Source: an uncultured bacterium
GTDB lineage: Bacteria; Desulfobacterota; DSM-4660; Desulfatiglandales; CALKZT01
Length of the DNA stretch: 45,676 bases
NCBI GenBank assembly: GCA_938002815.1
Contig: CALKZT010000008.1
Span: forward strand, 1-45,676
Direction: 5' to 3'
In this document: in pieces, positions 34,277 through 42,114 of the stretch
Numbering within the stretch: the first letter of the stretch is position 1
Layout: each line of letters starts with the position of its first letter
Program-made: the position numbers and the translations under genes
Notes under the pieces: model-generated
What the model was told of the DNA's origin: nothing
Database searches by the model: none
The model's input: the letters and a program-made list of their open reading frames with translations, nothing else

Positions 34277-36276
34277 AAGCCCTCCTTCTTTTTCCACCCT
34301 TCTTCTTCCCAGGTATGTATAGCCTTCCTCCCTTGGGCCTCATAAATTTGGCCACAGTGGCAAGATCCTCAGGCCATGACGTCCAGATAATGGACTGTGT
34401 CCTTGGTCTAAAAAGGGGGGAACTCCCCTTAGGCCCAGAGATCTATGACAGAATAGGGGAGAGGATAGTGAGCCATGGGCCTCAAGTAGTCGGGATATCA
34501 TGTCAGTCTACCACCCTCCCTGCAGCCATAAACATCGCCAAGAGGCTAAAAAAAAGGGCCCCTGAGATACTGACCCTCTTGGGGGGTCACAATGTGGCCT
34601 TTCAGGCCCACCAATTGATGATATCTTTTCCTTGGCTGGATATGATTCTGGAAGGTGAAGGGGAACTGGGATTCCATGAGCTCTTAGATACCCTAAAGGG
34701 ATCAGGGGAACTATCCCAGGTAAAGGGGCTATGGTGGAGAGGCCCAAGAGGTATCACATATAACGGTAGGAGGCCCCTTGTTGAGGATTTGGATACCCTG
34801 CCTTTCCCAGACTATAGCCTCACCCCAAGTCCCAGAGAATACCAAGATGCCTATAATTTGGAGGTCCCCATTGCCATCATAGAGACAGGGAGGGGCTGCC
34901 CCCATTCCTGCATATACTGCTCAGAGTCCTCCTTTTGGAGGCGAAAGGTAAGGCTCTATTCTGTGAGCCGTATTGTGGAAGTCATGGAGAGGCTCTACCA
35001 CCAATACCAGGTGAGGTATTTCCTCCTGGCACACGATCAGTTTACCTCTAACAGGAAATTTGTAGAGGAATTCTGCAAAAGGCTTCTAAATAAGGGCCTT
35101 GGGGATATTGCCTGGTATTGCATTTCAAGATTGGACTCAGTGGATAGAGATCTCCTCAGTCTCATGGCCCAGGCAGGGCTAAAGACCATGTGCTATGGTA
35201 TTGACTCTGGCTCTCCCAGGACCCTAAAGTTCATCAGAAAGGGATTGGATAGAGGGCTTCTATTTAAAAGGGTAAAGGAGACCTTGGACGAAGGTGTGAT
35301 CCCAACCCTCAGTTTTGTGATAGGCTTCCCAGAGGAAACAGAAGAGGATATTCATCTCTCATTGCAACTTGCCCTTATGTGTGCCTCTTATGGGAATACT
35401 GCACAACTTATCCAGATCCCAACTGTACTTCCAGGGACTCAGCTCTTTGAGAGATACAAAAACAGATTGGTAAGAGAAATAGACAGTTATTTTGCCCTTG
35501 GGTTAGAATTTGACGGAGTCAGAAGGCTTTACGAAGACGAATACCTCATAAATACGTATCCTCAAATCTTTTGTAGCTTTTACAATATAAGACCTAAAGG
35601 CATGGAAATCAAAAAACTGAACCTTCTAACAAATTACTTTCCCATTATATTAGAGCTATACCCTAAAACATTCCTCCTCTTATCTGAAATCTTAGATAGA
35701 TATGTCCACCAGATATTTCTCCAATTCCTTGACTATATAACCACAAAAAGAGGTTACAAAAAGTTTCTCATAAGTGCAAAAAGTGCCCTGTTTTATCTTA
35801 AGGGGTTTATAAAAGGCCTCTTTTCGGCGCATCCCTATCTAAGAGAGATCTTCAGCTACGAAACTCTTTGCGCTTACGCGCGTTTCCTGGACAAAGATAA
35901 AGGCGTTTTGGCAAGAAAAAAGAGAGAGCAAGGGTTACCATTAAAGAAGGTATTAACTCAGGCCTTCCATTTTGACATCCAGAAAATTATATTAGGGATT
36001 ATCTCAGGGGAAGGCCTCAATCCAGTGGAGAGGAAAAACTTCTTGGTCTTCCACAAAAGAGATAGTAAGGTGGAGGTGGTAGAGTTAGATGAGTTGGGGT
36101 ACAGTCTCCTTATGGCATGTGATGGACGAAGAGATATAGAGGGAATAAGGGGGAAACTGGGTTATCTTCAAGGGGAGTTTTCCTCCTTGTCAGAAAGAGA
36201 TATCCTCCTTGCACTGGAGGAGCTAAGGGATCTGGGTTTCATTACCTGGTCCCATAAAAGAGGAAAGGAGGTGTAA
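34273..36276 (+). CDS. B12-binding radical SAM protein with C-terminal PqqD-like (RRE) domain, probable RiPP maturase
   Basis: A 667-residue enzyme. Residues 1-150 form a cobalamin-binding-type domain (GLINLATVARSSGHDVQIMD, VVGISCQST, LLGGHNVAF, ILEGEGE). The radical SAM cluster motif CPHSCIYC is at 209-216, followed by the core (YGIDSGSPRTLKFIRKG, SFVIGFPEETEEDI). A helical linker follows. The last 80 residues (VVELDELGYSLLMACDGRRDIEGI to ALEELRDLGFITWS) match the PqqD fold used as a RiPP recognition element. The gene immediately downstream, four bases away, encodes a repeat peptide, so peptide maturation is the likely job (inference); thioether formation or methylation are chemically possible. 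It starts at GTG overlapping the hflX stop. Confidence 0.88.
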   Translation: MKALLLFPPFFFPGMYSLPPLGLINLATVARSSGHDVQIMDCVLGLKRGELPLGPEIYDRIGERIVSHGPQVVGISCQSTTLPAAINIAKRLKKRAPEILTLLGGHNVAFQAHQLMISFPWLDMILEGEGELGFHELLDTLKGSGELSQVKGLWWRGPRGITYNGRRPLVEDLDTLPFPDYSLTPSPREYQDAYNLEVPIAIIETGRGCPHSCIYCSESSFWRRKVRLYSVSRIVEVMERLYHQYQVRYFLLAHDQFTSNRKFVEEFCKRLLNKGLGDIAWYCISRLDSVDRDLLSLMAQAGLKTMCYGIDSGSPRTLKFIRKGLDRGLLFKRVKETLDEGVIPTLSFVIGFPEETEEDIHLSLQLALMCASYGNTAQLIQIPTVLPGTQLFERYKNRLVREIDSYFALGLEFDGVRRLYEDEYLINTYPQIFCSFYNIRPKGMEIKKLNLLTNYFPIILELYPKTFLLLSEILDRYVHQIFLQFLDYITTKRGYKKFLISAKSALFYLKGFIKGLFSAHPYLREIFSYETLCAYARFLDKDKGVLARKKREQGLPLKKVLTQAFHFDIQKIILGIISGEGLNPVERKNFLVFHKRDSKVEVVELDELGYSLLMACDGRRDIEGIRGKLGYLQGEFSSLSERDILLALEELRDLGFITWSHKRGKEV

Positions 36277-36279
36277 GGG

Positions 36280-36423
36280 ATGTTGAAGGTAAAAAAGGTT
36301 GAAACCAGAGTCTATTCCTCTGCAAGCTGCCATGCTCCAAGTTGCCATGCCCCGAGCTGCCATGCTCCCAGTTGCCATGCTCCCAGCTGCCATGCTCCAA
36401 GTTGCCATGCCCCTACCAATTAA
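36280..36423 (+). CDS. Candidate RiPP precursor peptide with six SCHAP repeats
   Basis: A 47-residue peptide. A 15-residue leader MLKVKKVETRVYSSA is followed by six perfect Ser-Cys-His-Ala-Pro repeats and ends Thr-Asn. It has the best ribosome binding site in this part of the window (AAAGGAGGTG, nine bases before ATG) and starts four bases after the stop of the radical SAM/PqqD-like gene. The repeat codons vary at third positions (AGC/AGT, GCT/GCC, CCA/CCC/CCG/CCT) while the protein repeat is perfect, which argues for selection on the peptide. I do not recognise the family. Alternatives are an unmodified metal-binding peptide or a chance repeat expansion; the neighbours make those less likely. 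Confidence 0.85.
   Translation: MLKVKKVETRVYSSASCHAPSCHAPSCHAPSCHAPSCHAPSCHAPTN
36325..36414 (+). repeat. Six tandem 15-bp units encoding SCHAP
   Basis: Ninety bases in six units of pattern AGYTGCCATGCYCCN. The serine codon alternates AGC, AGT three times over, and units 1-2 match units 5-6 except for the last base, so the array probably grew by duplication of a 30-bp double unit. Confidence 0.95.
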
Positions 36424-36434
36424 TTAGACCAAAA

Positions 36435-36458
36435 GGCCTGGGGAATCTTTCCCCGGCC
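36435..36458 (+). terminator. Hairpin between precursor peptide and methyltransferase genes
   Basis: GGCC-T-GGGGAA pairs with TTCCCC-GGCC (ten pairs, one bulged T) around the loop TCT, 11 bases after the peptide stop. No T tract follows (CGAAAACC). It may act as a partial terminator or mRNA stabiliser giving more peptide than enzyme, an arrangement often seen in RiPP operons. Confidence 0.5.
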
Positions 36459-36471
36459 CGAAAACCATAAG

Positions 36472-37389
36472 ATGCACGAATCCACCTTAGAATTTCTTAT
36501 CTGCCCAAAATGTCTTCCCAAAGAAAGACCGCTTAAGCTTAGCGGTAAAAGGAAGGAGAGGGGCAGAATCCTCTCCGGTGAGCTATACTGCAAGGCCTGC
36601 AAATCAGCGTATCCCATATCTCAGGGGGTACCCGTTCTCTTGCCGGCTCCGAAGGGTTTTGACCGTTACGAGAATCCCTCTTACTTAGCCAATTACTTTT
36701 ATCTCCACTATGCCGATCTTTTAGGCCAGGAGGCCAAGGATATCCTATTTTACGAGGGATTAGTGGAGGGCTCTGATACATTCCTGGAGGTAGGCTGTGG
36801 GCCAGGCAGGCTCACACTGGAGATGGGGAGACGTTTTACTTTGGCAGTGGGGATAGACTACTCCTTTTCCTTTTTGAAATCTGCCTTGCGTCTCCTTAGG
36901 GGTAAAGCCCTTAGATTTGGGCTCCCTCTGGAGGGGGATTTGGCGATCCCCATATCGATTACGCCTCCAGAGGGCTGGCAGGAGCTAAGTGTCGAATTTA
37001 TTGCTGCAGATGCCCATAATCTCCCGTTTCCTAAGGATACCTTTGGATCCATTGCCTCGATCAATCTCATAGACCGAATCCAAGATCCCCTGGCCGCCTT
37101 AAAGGAAATGGAGAGGGTCCTCAAAAAAAAGGGGGCCCATTTTCTCATCGCAGATCCCTTTTCCTGGTCAGAGGAATTTACCCCCCGCTCTCGCTGGTTG
37201 GGGGGCAGACAAAGGGGGCCTTTCAGGGGAAGGGGGATAGAAAACCTTAGAAGGATATTGGAAGGTGATCTAAATATCTTCTCCCCTCCCTTGGGTTCTA
37301 TCACCTCTGGTGAACACACCTGGACCCTCAGGGCCCATGAAAACAGGAGGGAGATCATAAGAAGCCTCTATCTAAAGGCTAAAAGGTAG
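36472..37389 (+). CDS. SAM-dependent methyltransferase with N-terminal Trm112-like zinc ribbon
   Basis: A 305-residue protein. Residues 1-60 hold two cysteine pairs, CPKC and CKAC (LICPKCLPKERPLKLSG, GELYCKACKSAYPISQGVPVLLP), the Trm112/Trm11 ribbon layout. A class I methyltransferase domain follows with the glycine-rich FLEVGCGPGRLTLEMG, the acidic GIDYSFSFLKSA, FIAADAHNLPFPKDTFGSIASINLIDRIQDPLAALKEMERVLKKKGAHFLIADPF. It has no clear ribosome binding site and lies after the hairpin that follows the SCHAP peptide gene. Its proximity suggests it methylates the peptide or tailors it; a separate housekeeping role is possible. It converges on the mutase genes with four bases between. Confidence 0.88.
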   Translation: MHESTLEFLICPKCLPKERPLKLSGKRKERGRILSGELYCKACKSAYPISQGVPVLLPAPKGFDRYENPSYLANYFYLHYADLLGQEAKDILFYEGLVEGSDTFLEVGCGPGRLTLEMGRRFTLAVGIDYSFSFLKSALRLLRGKALRFGLPLEGDLAIPISITPPEGWQELSVEFIAADAHNLPFPKDTFGSIASINLIDRIQDPLAALKEMERVLKKKGAHFLIADPFSWSEEFTPRSRWLGGRQRGPFRGRGIENLRRILEGDLNIFSPPLGSITSGEHTWTLRAHENRREIIRSLYLKAKR

Positions 37390-37393
37390 CCCT

Positions 37394-37801
37394 TTAGTCC
37401 CTTCTTTTTACATTCTCCTCAATGAATCGAATTATCTCCCGGGTAGAGGTGCCAGGGCCAAATATCTCTTTGATACCACATTCCTTTAATTTGGGTATGT
37501 CCTCTTCTGGTATGATACCGCCCCCTATGACCACTACATCCTCCACCCCCTTTTCCTTTAGGAGCTCCATTACCTTGGGAAAATGGTAGTCGTGGGCACC
37601 GGATAAGATACTAAGCCCTATTACGTCCACATCCTCCTGTATGGCTGCCTCCACTATCTGTTGAGGAGTCTGCCTGATCCCTGTATAGATCACCTCCATA
37701 CCTGCCTCCATCAAGGCCGTGGCCACCACCTTTATGCCCCTGTCGTGGCCATCTAAACCGGGCTTTGCCGCAAGGACCCTGATCTTCCTCTTTTGTTCCA
37801 T
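37394..37801 (-). CDS. Cobalamin-binding small subunit of methylmalonyl-CoA mutase
   Basis: A 135-residue B12-binding domain. The cobalamin-ligand motif DxHxxG is at D17-H19-G22 ([10 protein letters not shown]), followed by the conserved [12 protein letters not shown] and [30 protein letters not shown]. The histidine replaces the lower axial base of the cofactor. It starts two bases after the large-subunit stop with GGGAGGT, so the two are made together as a two-subunit enzyme, as in archaea and many anaerobes. Confidence 0.96.
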   Translation of the reverse strand: MEQKRKIRVLAAKPGLDGHDRGIKVVATALMEAGMEVIYTGIRQTPQQIVEAAIQEDVDVIGLSILSGAHDYHFPKVMELLKEKGVEDVVVIGGGIIPEEDIPKLKECGIKEIFGPGTSTREIIRFIEENVKRRD

Positions 37802-37803
37802 GG

Positions 37804-39483
37804 CTACCTCCCTATTGTCACTGTGGGTTGGTACTCCCCAAAGACCTCCCTCAATACACCACAGATCTCTCCAAGGGTTGCGTAGGACTTGACGGCCTCA
37901 TATATGGTAGGCATAAGATTTTCTTCACCCTCTGCGGTTTCCCTAAGCCTCTTTAGGCTCCTTTCCACCTCTTGGTTATTCCTTTGCCCTTTAAGCTCCC
38001 TGAGCCTCTTAATCTGCACCTCCCTCACCTTTGGATCCACCCTCAGAATTCTTGTATTCAGCCTCTCTTCCACCTTAAATCTGTTTACACCCACAACCGT
38101 ACGAGCACCTTCCTCGATCTCCTTTTGGTACTTGTAAGCGCTGTCCTGGATCTCCCTCTGTATAAATCCCTTTTCTATGGCCTTCACAGCACCGCCCATC
38201 TCATCTATCCTCTTTATGTAGTCCTCTGCCCTCTTAACTATCTCCTCGGTGAGTGACTCTATGTAATATGATCCGCCCAATGGATCCACCGTATCGCAGA
38301 CATTAGTTTCATAGGCGATCAACTGCTGTGTTCTGAGGGCAATCTGGACCGCCTCCTCAGAAGGCAGGCAGAGGGCCTCGTCCATGGAGTTGGTATGCAG
38401 AGATTGGGTGCCGCCTAAGACGGCTGCAAGGGCCTGAAAGGCCACCCTTATTATATTGTTATAGGGCTGCTGGGCAGTGAGGGTGCATCCGGCTGTCTGG
38501 GTATGAAACCTCACCATCATGGACCTGGGGTTCTTGGCGTGGAACCTCTCCTTCATTATCTTCGCCCAAAGCCTTCTAACTGCCCTGAACTTGGCTATCT
38601 CTTCAAAGAAATCCAAATGGGAGTTAAAAAAGAAGCTCAATCTGGGTGCAAACTCATCCACATCCAGACCTGCTCTGATGGCTGCCTCCACATAGGCTAT
38701 CCCATTGGCCAGGGTAAAGGCCACCTCTTGGACCGCAGTGGAGCCTGCCTCCCTGATATGATATCCACTTATGCTTATGGTATTCCATTGGGGTAGCTCT
38801 TTTGAACAAAACTGGAATATGTCCGTAACAATCCTCATGGAGGGCCCTGGAGGAAATATATAGGTGCCCCTGGAGGTGTACTCTTTTAGTATATCGTTTT
38901 GAATAGTGCCCCTCAGATCCTTGAAGGGGACACCCTGCTTTTCTGCCACAGCCATGTACATGGCAAGGAGCACAGAGGCAGGGGCATTGATGGTCATGGA
39001 GGTGCTCACCTCCCCCAGAGGGATCCCATCAAAGAGGATCTCCATGTCCCTCAAAGAATCTATGGCCACACCCACCTTTCCCACTTCTCCTATGGCCATT
39101 TCATGGTCTGAATCGAAGCCTATCTGGGTGGGGAGATCAAAGGCCACAGAAAGCCCTGTCTGCCCCTGTTGGAGGAGATAATGGTATCTCTTGTTGGACT
39201 CCTCTGCAGTTCCGAACCCGGCATACTGCCTCATGGTCCAGAACCTCCCCCGGTACATGGTGGGCTGTATCCCCCTTGTAAATGGATACTCACCTGGAAA
39301 ACCTATCTCTTCCAAATAGGGCAGATCTTCAATGTCCAAGGGGGTATAGAGCCTTTTAACCGGCACATTAGAGGTGTTGATAAATTCCTGTTTCCTTTCA
39401 GGGGACTTGGAGAGGGACTTCCTCACAGAAGCCTCCCATTTATCTAAGGCCTGCTCCAATTCAGCTCTCTCATAGTGGGGCAT
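37804..39483 (-). CDS. Methylmalonyl-CoA mutase large (catalytic) subunit
   Basis: Interconverts (R)-methylmalonyl-CoA and succinyl-CoA, used in propionate or odd-chain metabolism. The 559-residue TIM-barrel subunit has [87 protein letters not shown] and [15 protein letters not shown]. The arginine of PSMRI (equivalent to Arg207 of the Propionibacterium enzyme), which binds the substrate carboxylate, favours a methylmalonyl-type substrate over isobutyryl-CoA. The residue equivalent to Tyr75 is Gln (RGIQPTMY). A good promoter and AAAGGAGGAG precede the ATG. Confidence 0.93.
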   Translation of the reverse strand: MPHYERAELEQALDKWEASVRKSLSKSPERKQEFINTSNVPVKRLYTPLDIEDLPYLEEIGFPGEYPFTRGIQPTMYRGRFWTMRQYAGFGTAEESNKRYHYLLQQGQTGLSVAFDLPTQIGFDSDHEMAIGEVGKVGVAIDSLRDMEILFDGIPLGEVSTSMTINAPASVLLAMYMAVAEKQGVPFKDLRGTIQNDILKEYTSRGTYIFPPGPSMRIVTDIFQFCSKELPQWNTISISGYHIREAGSTAVQEVAFTLANGIAYVEAAIRAGLDVDEFAPRLSFFFNSHLDFFEEIAKFRAVRRLWAKIMKERFHAKNPRSMMVRFHTQTAGCTLTAQQPYNNIIRVAFQALAAVLGGTQSLHTNSMDEALCLPSEEAVQIALRTQQLIAYETNVCDTVDPLGGSYYIESLTEEIVKRAEDYIKRIDEMGGAVKAIEKGFIQREIQDSAYKYQKEIEEGARTVVGVNRFKVEERLNTRILRVDPKVREVQIKRLRELKGQRNNQEVERSLKRLRETAEGEENLMPTIYEAVKSYATLGEICGVLREVFGEYQPTVTIGR

Positions 39484-39512
39484 ACTCTCCTCCTTTGGGG
39501 GGAATTTAGACG

Positions 39513-39541
39513 TATGTATCTTTGCTGAAAGCCCCTGTCAA
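39513..39541 (-). promoter_or_regulatory. Promoter of the mutase operon
   Basis: On the minus strand a perfect TTGACA (39536-39541) is 17 bases from TACATA (39513-39518). The predicted start lies about 23 bases before the ATG at 39483, leaving room for AAAGGAGGAG. The -10 match is only moderate. The rest of 39542-39773 shows nothing recognisable. Confidence 0.55.
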
Positions 39542-39773
39542 CATACTATCCGCTTCAAAAAGGTCAAACACCTCCAAACCGAATAATTCCCACCTTATTG
39601 TCATGACAAGAGGCCACAGATGGCATGAACCCATCTGCCCTTGCCAGGGACCAAGGCCTCCAAACTCATCTCAGGAAATTTTGGAGTTCCACCTTTTGGG
39701 TTTGAACACCCATGAGGAGGGAATCTCATAGGCAAAATAGCTTTGGATATGAGATTTAGGGATGTCAAATAGG

Positions 39774-40313
39774 TCAGAGATTACCGGCAACTTGATCCTC
39801 TTTTAGGATCCTTTGAACCTTTTCCTTCAGCTCCTCTTTTCCCTTTTGGATAAACTCCTTCCATTCTGCCATTGAGTAGACGTTGGGTATAATGGAATTC
39901 CCTCCGATATCCCTTTTCCGAAGCTCAAATAATAACTTGCTTTCTAAGGTCTTCTCCAGACCCATAATCTTACTCTCCCATTCCTTCTCAAGGTTATTTA
40001 AGGCCTCGATACTATTGGGGTACAGTCTTTTTAGGGGTGAAAGACCTATAACTGAACGTCCTTTTATCCCTATTAACTCTATCCCATGTCTCATTATGAA
40101 CCTTTTGAGCTCAGGATCAGAAGGGTTACCTAAGAGATTTATCTCGTTGACGAGTTCCTCCTGGGATATGACCTTATTTTGATATTTGTTGAAGATGCCG
40201 ATGATCTTATCCTCAAGCTCCTTTAAACGAAGCTTTTTTTTGTCCTCTTCTGTCACTTCAAATTTCTTAAGCCTCTCCATAACAATATCCAAAGTGCTCT
40301 TGATCTCCCCCAT
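39774..40313 (-). CDS. Conserved hypothetical coiled-coil protein
   Basis: A 179-residue soluble, highly charged protein. It begins MGEIKSTLDIVMERLKKFEVTEEDKKKL, a start I associate with a conserved deltaproteobacterial family of unknown function. It contains long helical stretches (residues about 20-65 and 105-135) and a C-terminal SMAEWKEFIQKGKEELKEKVQRIL. There is no cysteine, signal peptide or catalytic motif. AGGAGGAGG precedes the ATG. It follows the unknown 140-residue gene after trpD by 18 bases and may be in the same transcript. Confidence 0.8.
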   Translation of the reverse strand: MGEIKSTLDIVMERLKKFEVTEEDKKKLRLKELEDKIIGIFNKYQNKVISQEELVNEINLLGNPSDPELKRFIMRHGIELIGIKGRSVIGLSPLKRLYPNSIEALNNLEKEWESKIMGLEKTLESKLLFELRKRDIGGNSIIPNVYSMAEWKEFIQKGKEELKEKVQRILKEDQVAGNL

Positions 40314-40331
40314 CTATCCTCCTCCTATATA

Positions 40332-40754
40332 TTAGAGCTTTTGGCTGTGGAATCTTAGCCTAAAGGCATTCCTTTGTCGAGGGCGCAGAAGGTGCGGCCC
40401 ATAATAAGTGGGTATCCAAAAATACACCCAGGCAAGGGATTCCTGAAAGATTCCCAGGAATAAAAGGGTGCGAGAACTTCCCGTTTTATAATCTCTCCAA
40501 GTGCACCTATTGATTTCAAATCCCTTTTGGAAAAGATAGAGGCCTTTGGCCTCTATCAGATATGAAATGGGTTCATAGGGGCCATCTTCCCTAATGGACT
40601 CTGAGAGGACCCAGCAAGGGACCTCAGGCTTTAGGAGATTTAAAAGCCCACCTTTTCCAAGGTGTATCCACAGTGACACTGCCACAGGCACCCTAAAGTG
40701 GGATGAAAGCCTTTGAGACTCTTCCTTGCTTGGGAGAAAATCAAGGCGGTCCAC
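40332..40754 (-). CDS. Hypothetical protein following trpD
   Basis: A 140-residue protein, rich in Leu, Arg and aromatic residues (CTWRDYKTG, AWVYFWIPTYYGPHLLRPRQRNAFRLRF), that I do not recognise. It starts at GTG (40752-40754), four bases after the trpD stop codon, with GGGGAG about 12 bases upstream inside trpD. No signal peptide is evident. Its placement means it would be controlled by the trp attenuator together with trpD. Real coding is likely from the spacing, but the sequence gives no function. Confidence 0.55.
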   Translation of the reverse strand: MDRLDFLPSKEESQRLSSHFRVPVAVSLWIHLGKGGLLNLLKPEVPCWVLSESIREDGPYEPISYLIEAKGLYLFQKGFEINRCTWRDYKTGSSRTLLFLGIFQESLAWVYFWIPTYYGPHLLRPRQRNAFRLRFHSQKL

Positions 40755-40758
40755 AGCG

Positions 40759-41835
40759 TTAAAGCTCTCCCCTTACAAAGGGCCTAAAGGATTGTGTGAG
40801 TCTTATAAGAGATTCGAGTTTTTCTAGTGCCTTGCCAGAGTCTATGGAATGGGCACCTATTTCTATCCCCTCTCTAAAGTCTTTGGCCAGCCCTGCTCCC
40901 ACAAAGGCAGCCGCTGCGTTCATGAGGACCATGTCGCGCCTTGGTCCCTTCGCGCCTTGTAATATCTCTCTTACGATCTTTGCGTTTTCCCTTGCGTCCC
41001 CACCCTTTATTTCGGCCATAGTAGCCCTTTTGAGACCCAAGTCTTCGGGTACCATTTGAAAGTCCCTTATATGCTTTTCCTTGAGATGCGAGATGGTAGT
41101 GGGGCCGCATATACTGATCTCATCAAAGGTTCCCTCCCCGCACACCACAAAGGCCTCCTTTGCCCCTAAGTTCATGAGTACCTGAGCTATCTTGTGCGTA
41201 AGCTCTGGGCTATAGACTCCTAATACCTGAACCTGGGCATTGGCGGGATTCGTTAAAGGACCCAAGAGGTTAAATATCGTCCTAAAACCAAGTTCCCTCC
41301 TTATGGAGGCCACCTTCTTCATAGCTCCATTGAATAATGGAGCATATAGAAATGCTATTCCTATTCTATTGAGGCAGGTCTCTGCATTGGTTACTGAGAT
41401 TTGGAGGTTTACACCAAGCTCTTGGAGGACATCTGCACTTCCACAAATGCTTGAGACGGCCCTATTGCCATGCTTTGCCACCTTTATGCCTGCACCTGCA
41501 ACCACAAAGGCAGTGGCAGTGGAGACATTAAAGGTAAGGGTACCATCACCACCTGTCCCGCAGGTATCCACAATGGTCTCCTCTTCCACATTTATTTCAT
41601 CTCTGTCTACACTCACCGTATAGTCCCCTGGTCTTACCTTTAGCCCCCTCTCTCTCAGTGCGAGGGCAGCCCCTGTGAGCTCCTCTACGGTCTCACCCTT
41701 TAGTCTCAGTCCGGTCAACAGACTACCTATTTGGCTCTGGGTGAAATTCCCATCTAAGATCCCCAAGAAGACCGCTTTGGTCTCTTCAAGTGTGAGATCT
41801 TCTCCCCTGACAATCTTTTGTAGTACGTCTTTCAT
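40759..41835 (-). CDS. trpD: Anthranilate phosphoribosyltransferase
   Basis: Joins anthranilate and phosphoribosyl pyrophosphate, the second step of tryptophan synthesis from chorismate. The 358-residue protein carries DTCGTGGDGTLTFNVSTATAFV (the PRPP loop GTGGD), KHGNRAVSS, RRELGFRTIFNLLGPLTNPA and the C-terminal LMNAAAAFVGAGLAKDFREGIEIA-like segment, all standard. GAGGAGGAGG lies just before the ATG and directly after the T tract of a terminator that belongs to a Trp-codon leader. No other trp gene is in the window. Confidence 0.96.
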   Translation of the reverse strand: MKDVLQKIVRGEDLTLEETKAVFLGILDGNFTQSQIGSLLTGLRLKGETVEELTGAALALRERGLKVRPGDYTVSVDRDEINVEEETIVDTCGTGGDGTLTFNVSTATAFVVAGAGIKVAKHGNRAVSSICGSADVLQELGVNLQISVTNAETCLNRIGIAFLYAPLFNGAMKKVASIRRELGFRTIFNLLGPLTNPANAQVQVLGVYSPELTHKIAQVLMNLGAKEAFVVCGEGTFDEISICGPTTISHLKEKHIRDFQMVPEDLGLKRATMAEIKGGDARENAKIVREILQGAKGPRRDMVLMNAAAAFVGAGLAKDFREGIEIGAHSIDSGKALEKLESLIRLTQSFRPFVRGEL

Positions 41836-41849
41836 GGTGCCTCCTCCTC

Positions 41850-41885
41850 AAAAAATTAAAGGGGCCGTGGTCCTGCCACGGCCCC
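41850..41885 (-). terminator. Attenuator terminator before trpD
   Basis: On the minus strand a perfect 10-bp stem GGGGCCGTGG / CCACGGCCCC (41861-41870 and 41876-41885, five-base loop) is followed by TTTAATTTTTT. It ends just before the trpD ribosome binding site. Confidence 0.9.
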
Positions 41886-41968
41886 AAAAAATAAGGCCGT
41901 GGGACCTGGGGTGGCCCCACGACCTTTGACTCTAAGTCAGGTGGCTCACCCCTTACGAGGGAGCCACC
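41876..41968 (-). promoter_or_regulatory. trp leader RNA: pause hairpin and antiterminator
   Basis: Reading the minus strand, GGTGGCTC (41961-41968, inside the Trp codons) pairs with GAGCCACC (41940-41947) as the first hairpin. CGTGGG/CCCACG (41898-41903 with 41916-41921) forms a second. CCACGGCC (41895-41902) can instead pair perfectly with GGCCGTGG (41876-41883), the 5' arm of the terminator, giving a mutually exclusive antiterminator of eight pairs. This is the layout of a classical ribosome-mediated attenuator. Confidence 0.8.
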
Positions 41969-42002
41969 ACCATTGAATCGATTTTATCCTGATCTTTTTC
42001 AT
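41946..42002 (-). CDS. trpL: trp operon leader peptide
   Basis: An 18-residue peptide MKKIRIKSIQWWWLPRKG with three consecutive tryptophan codons (TGG TGG TGG), ending at TGA inside the first leader hairpin. Ribosome stalling on these codons when charged tRNA-Trp is scarce would free the antiterminator and let RNA polymerase reach trpD. No ribosome binding site is seen. The promoter prediction puts the transcript start at or next to the ATG, so the leader may be translated without a 5' untranslated region. Confidence 0.8.
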   Translation of the reverse strand: MKKIRIKSIQWWWLPRKG

Positions 42003-42009
42003 AAAGGCT

Positions 42010-42037
42010 ATTTTGATGAAAAAAGGGAGGGTGTCAA
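42010..42037 (-). promoter_or_regulatory. Promoter of the trpL-trpD transcript
   Basis: On the minus strand a perfect -35 TTGACA (42032-42037) is 16 bases from CAAAAT (42010-42015). Transcription would begin around 42002. It allows trpD expression independent of the aro genes upstream; read-through from aroA would still meet the attenuator. Confidence 0.6.
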
Positions 42038-42114
42038 GAAAAATCTTTTTCCAACTTTAAGCTGAAAAATTTGAGCCTTAAACAGATATTGTATGGACAT
42101 TCCATGCATTTTTC

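Noticed and set aside
36223-36408. A 61-residue minus-strand frame with MATWSMAAGSM-like repeats opposite the SCHAP gene
   Set aside because: It is the complement of the plus-strand repeat, has no ribosome binding site, and the third-position variation follows the plus-strand SCHAP frame.
36325-36414. CRISPR-like or simple satellite repeat
   Set aside because: Units are 15 bp with no spacers, in frame with a start, a strong ribosome binding site and a stop, so it is a coding repeat.
39522-39731. A 69-residue plus-strand frame in the gap upstream of the mutase genes
   Set aside because: No ribosome binding site and composition unlike proteins. It covers the minus-strand promoter of the mutase operon.
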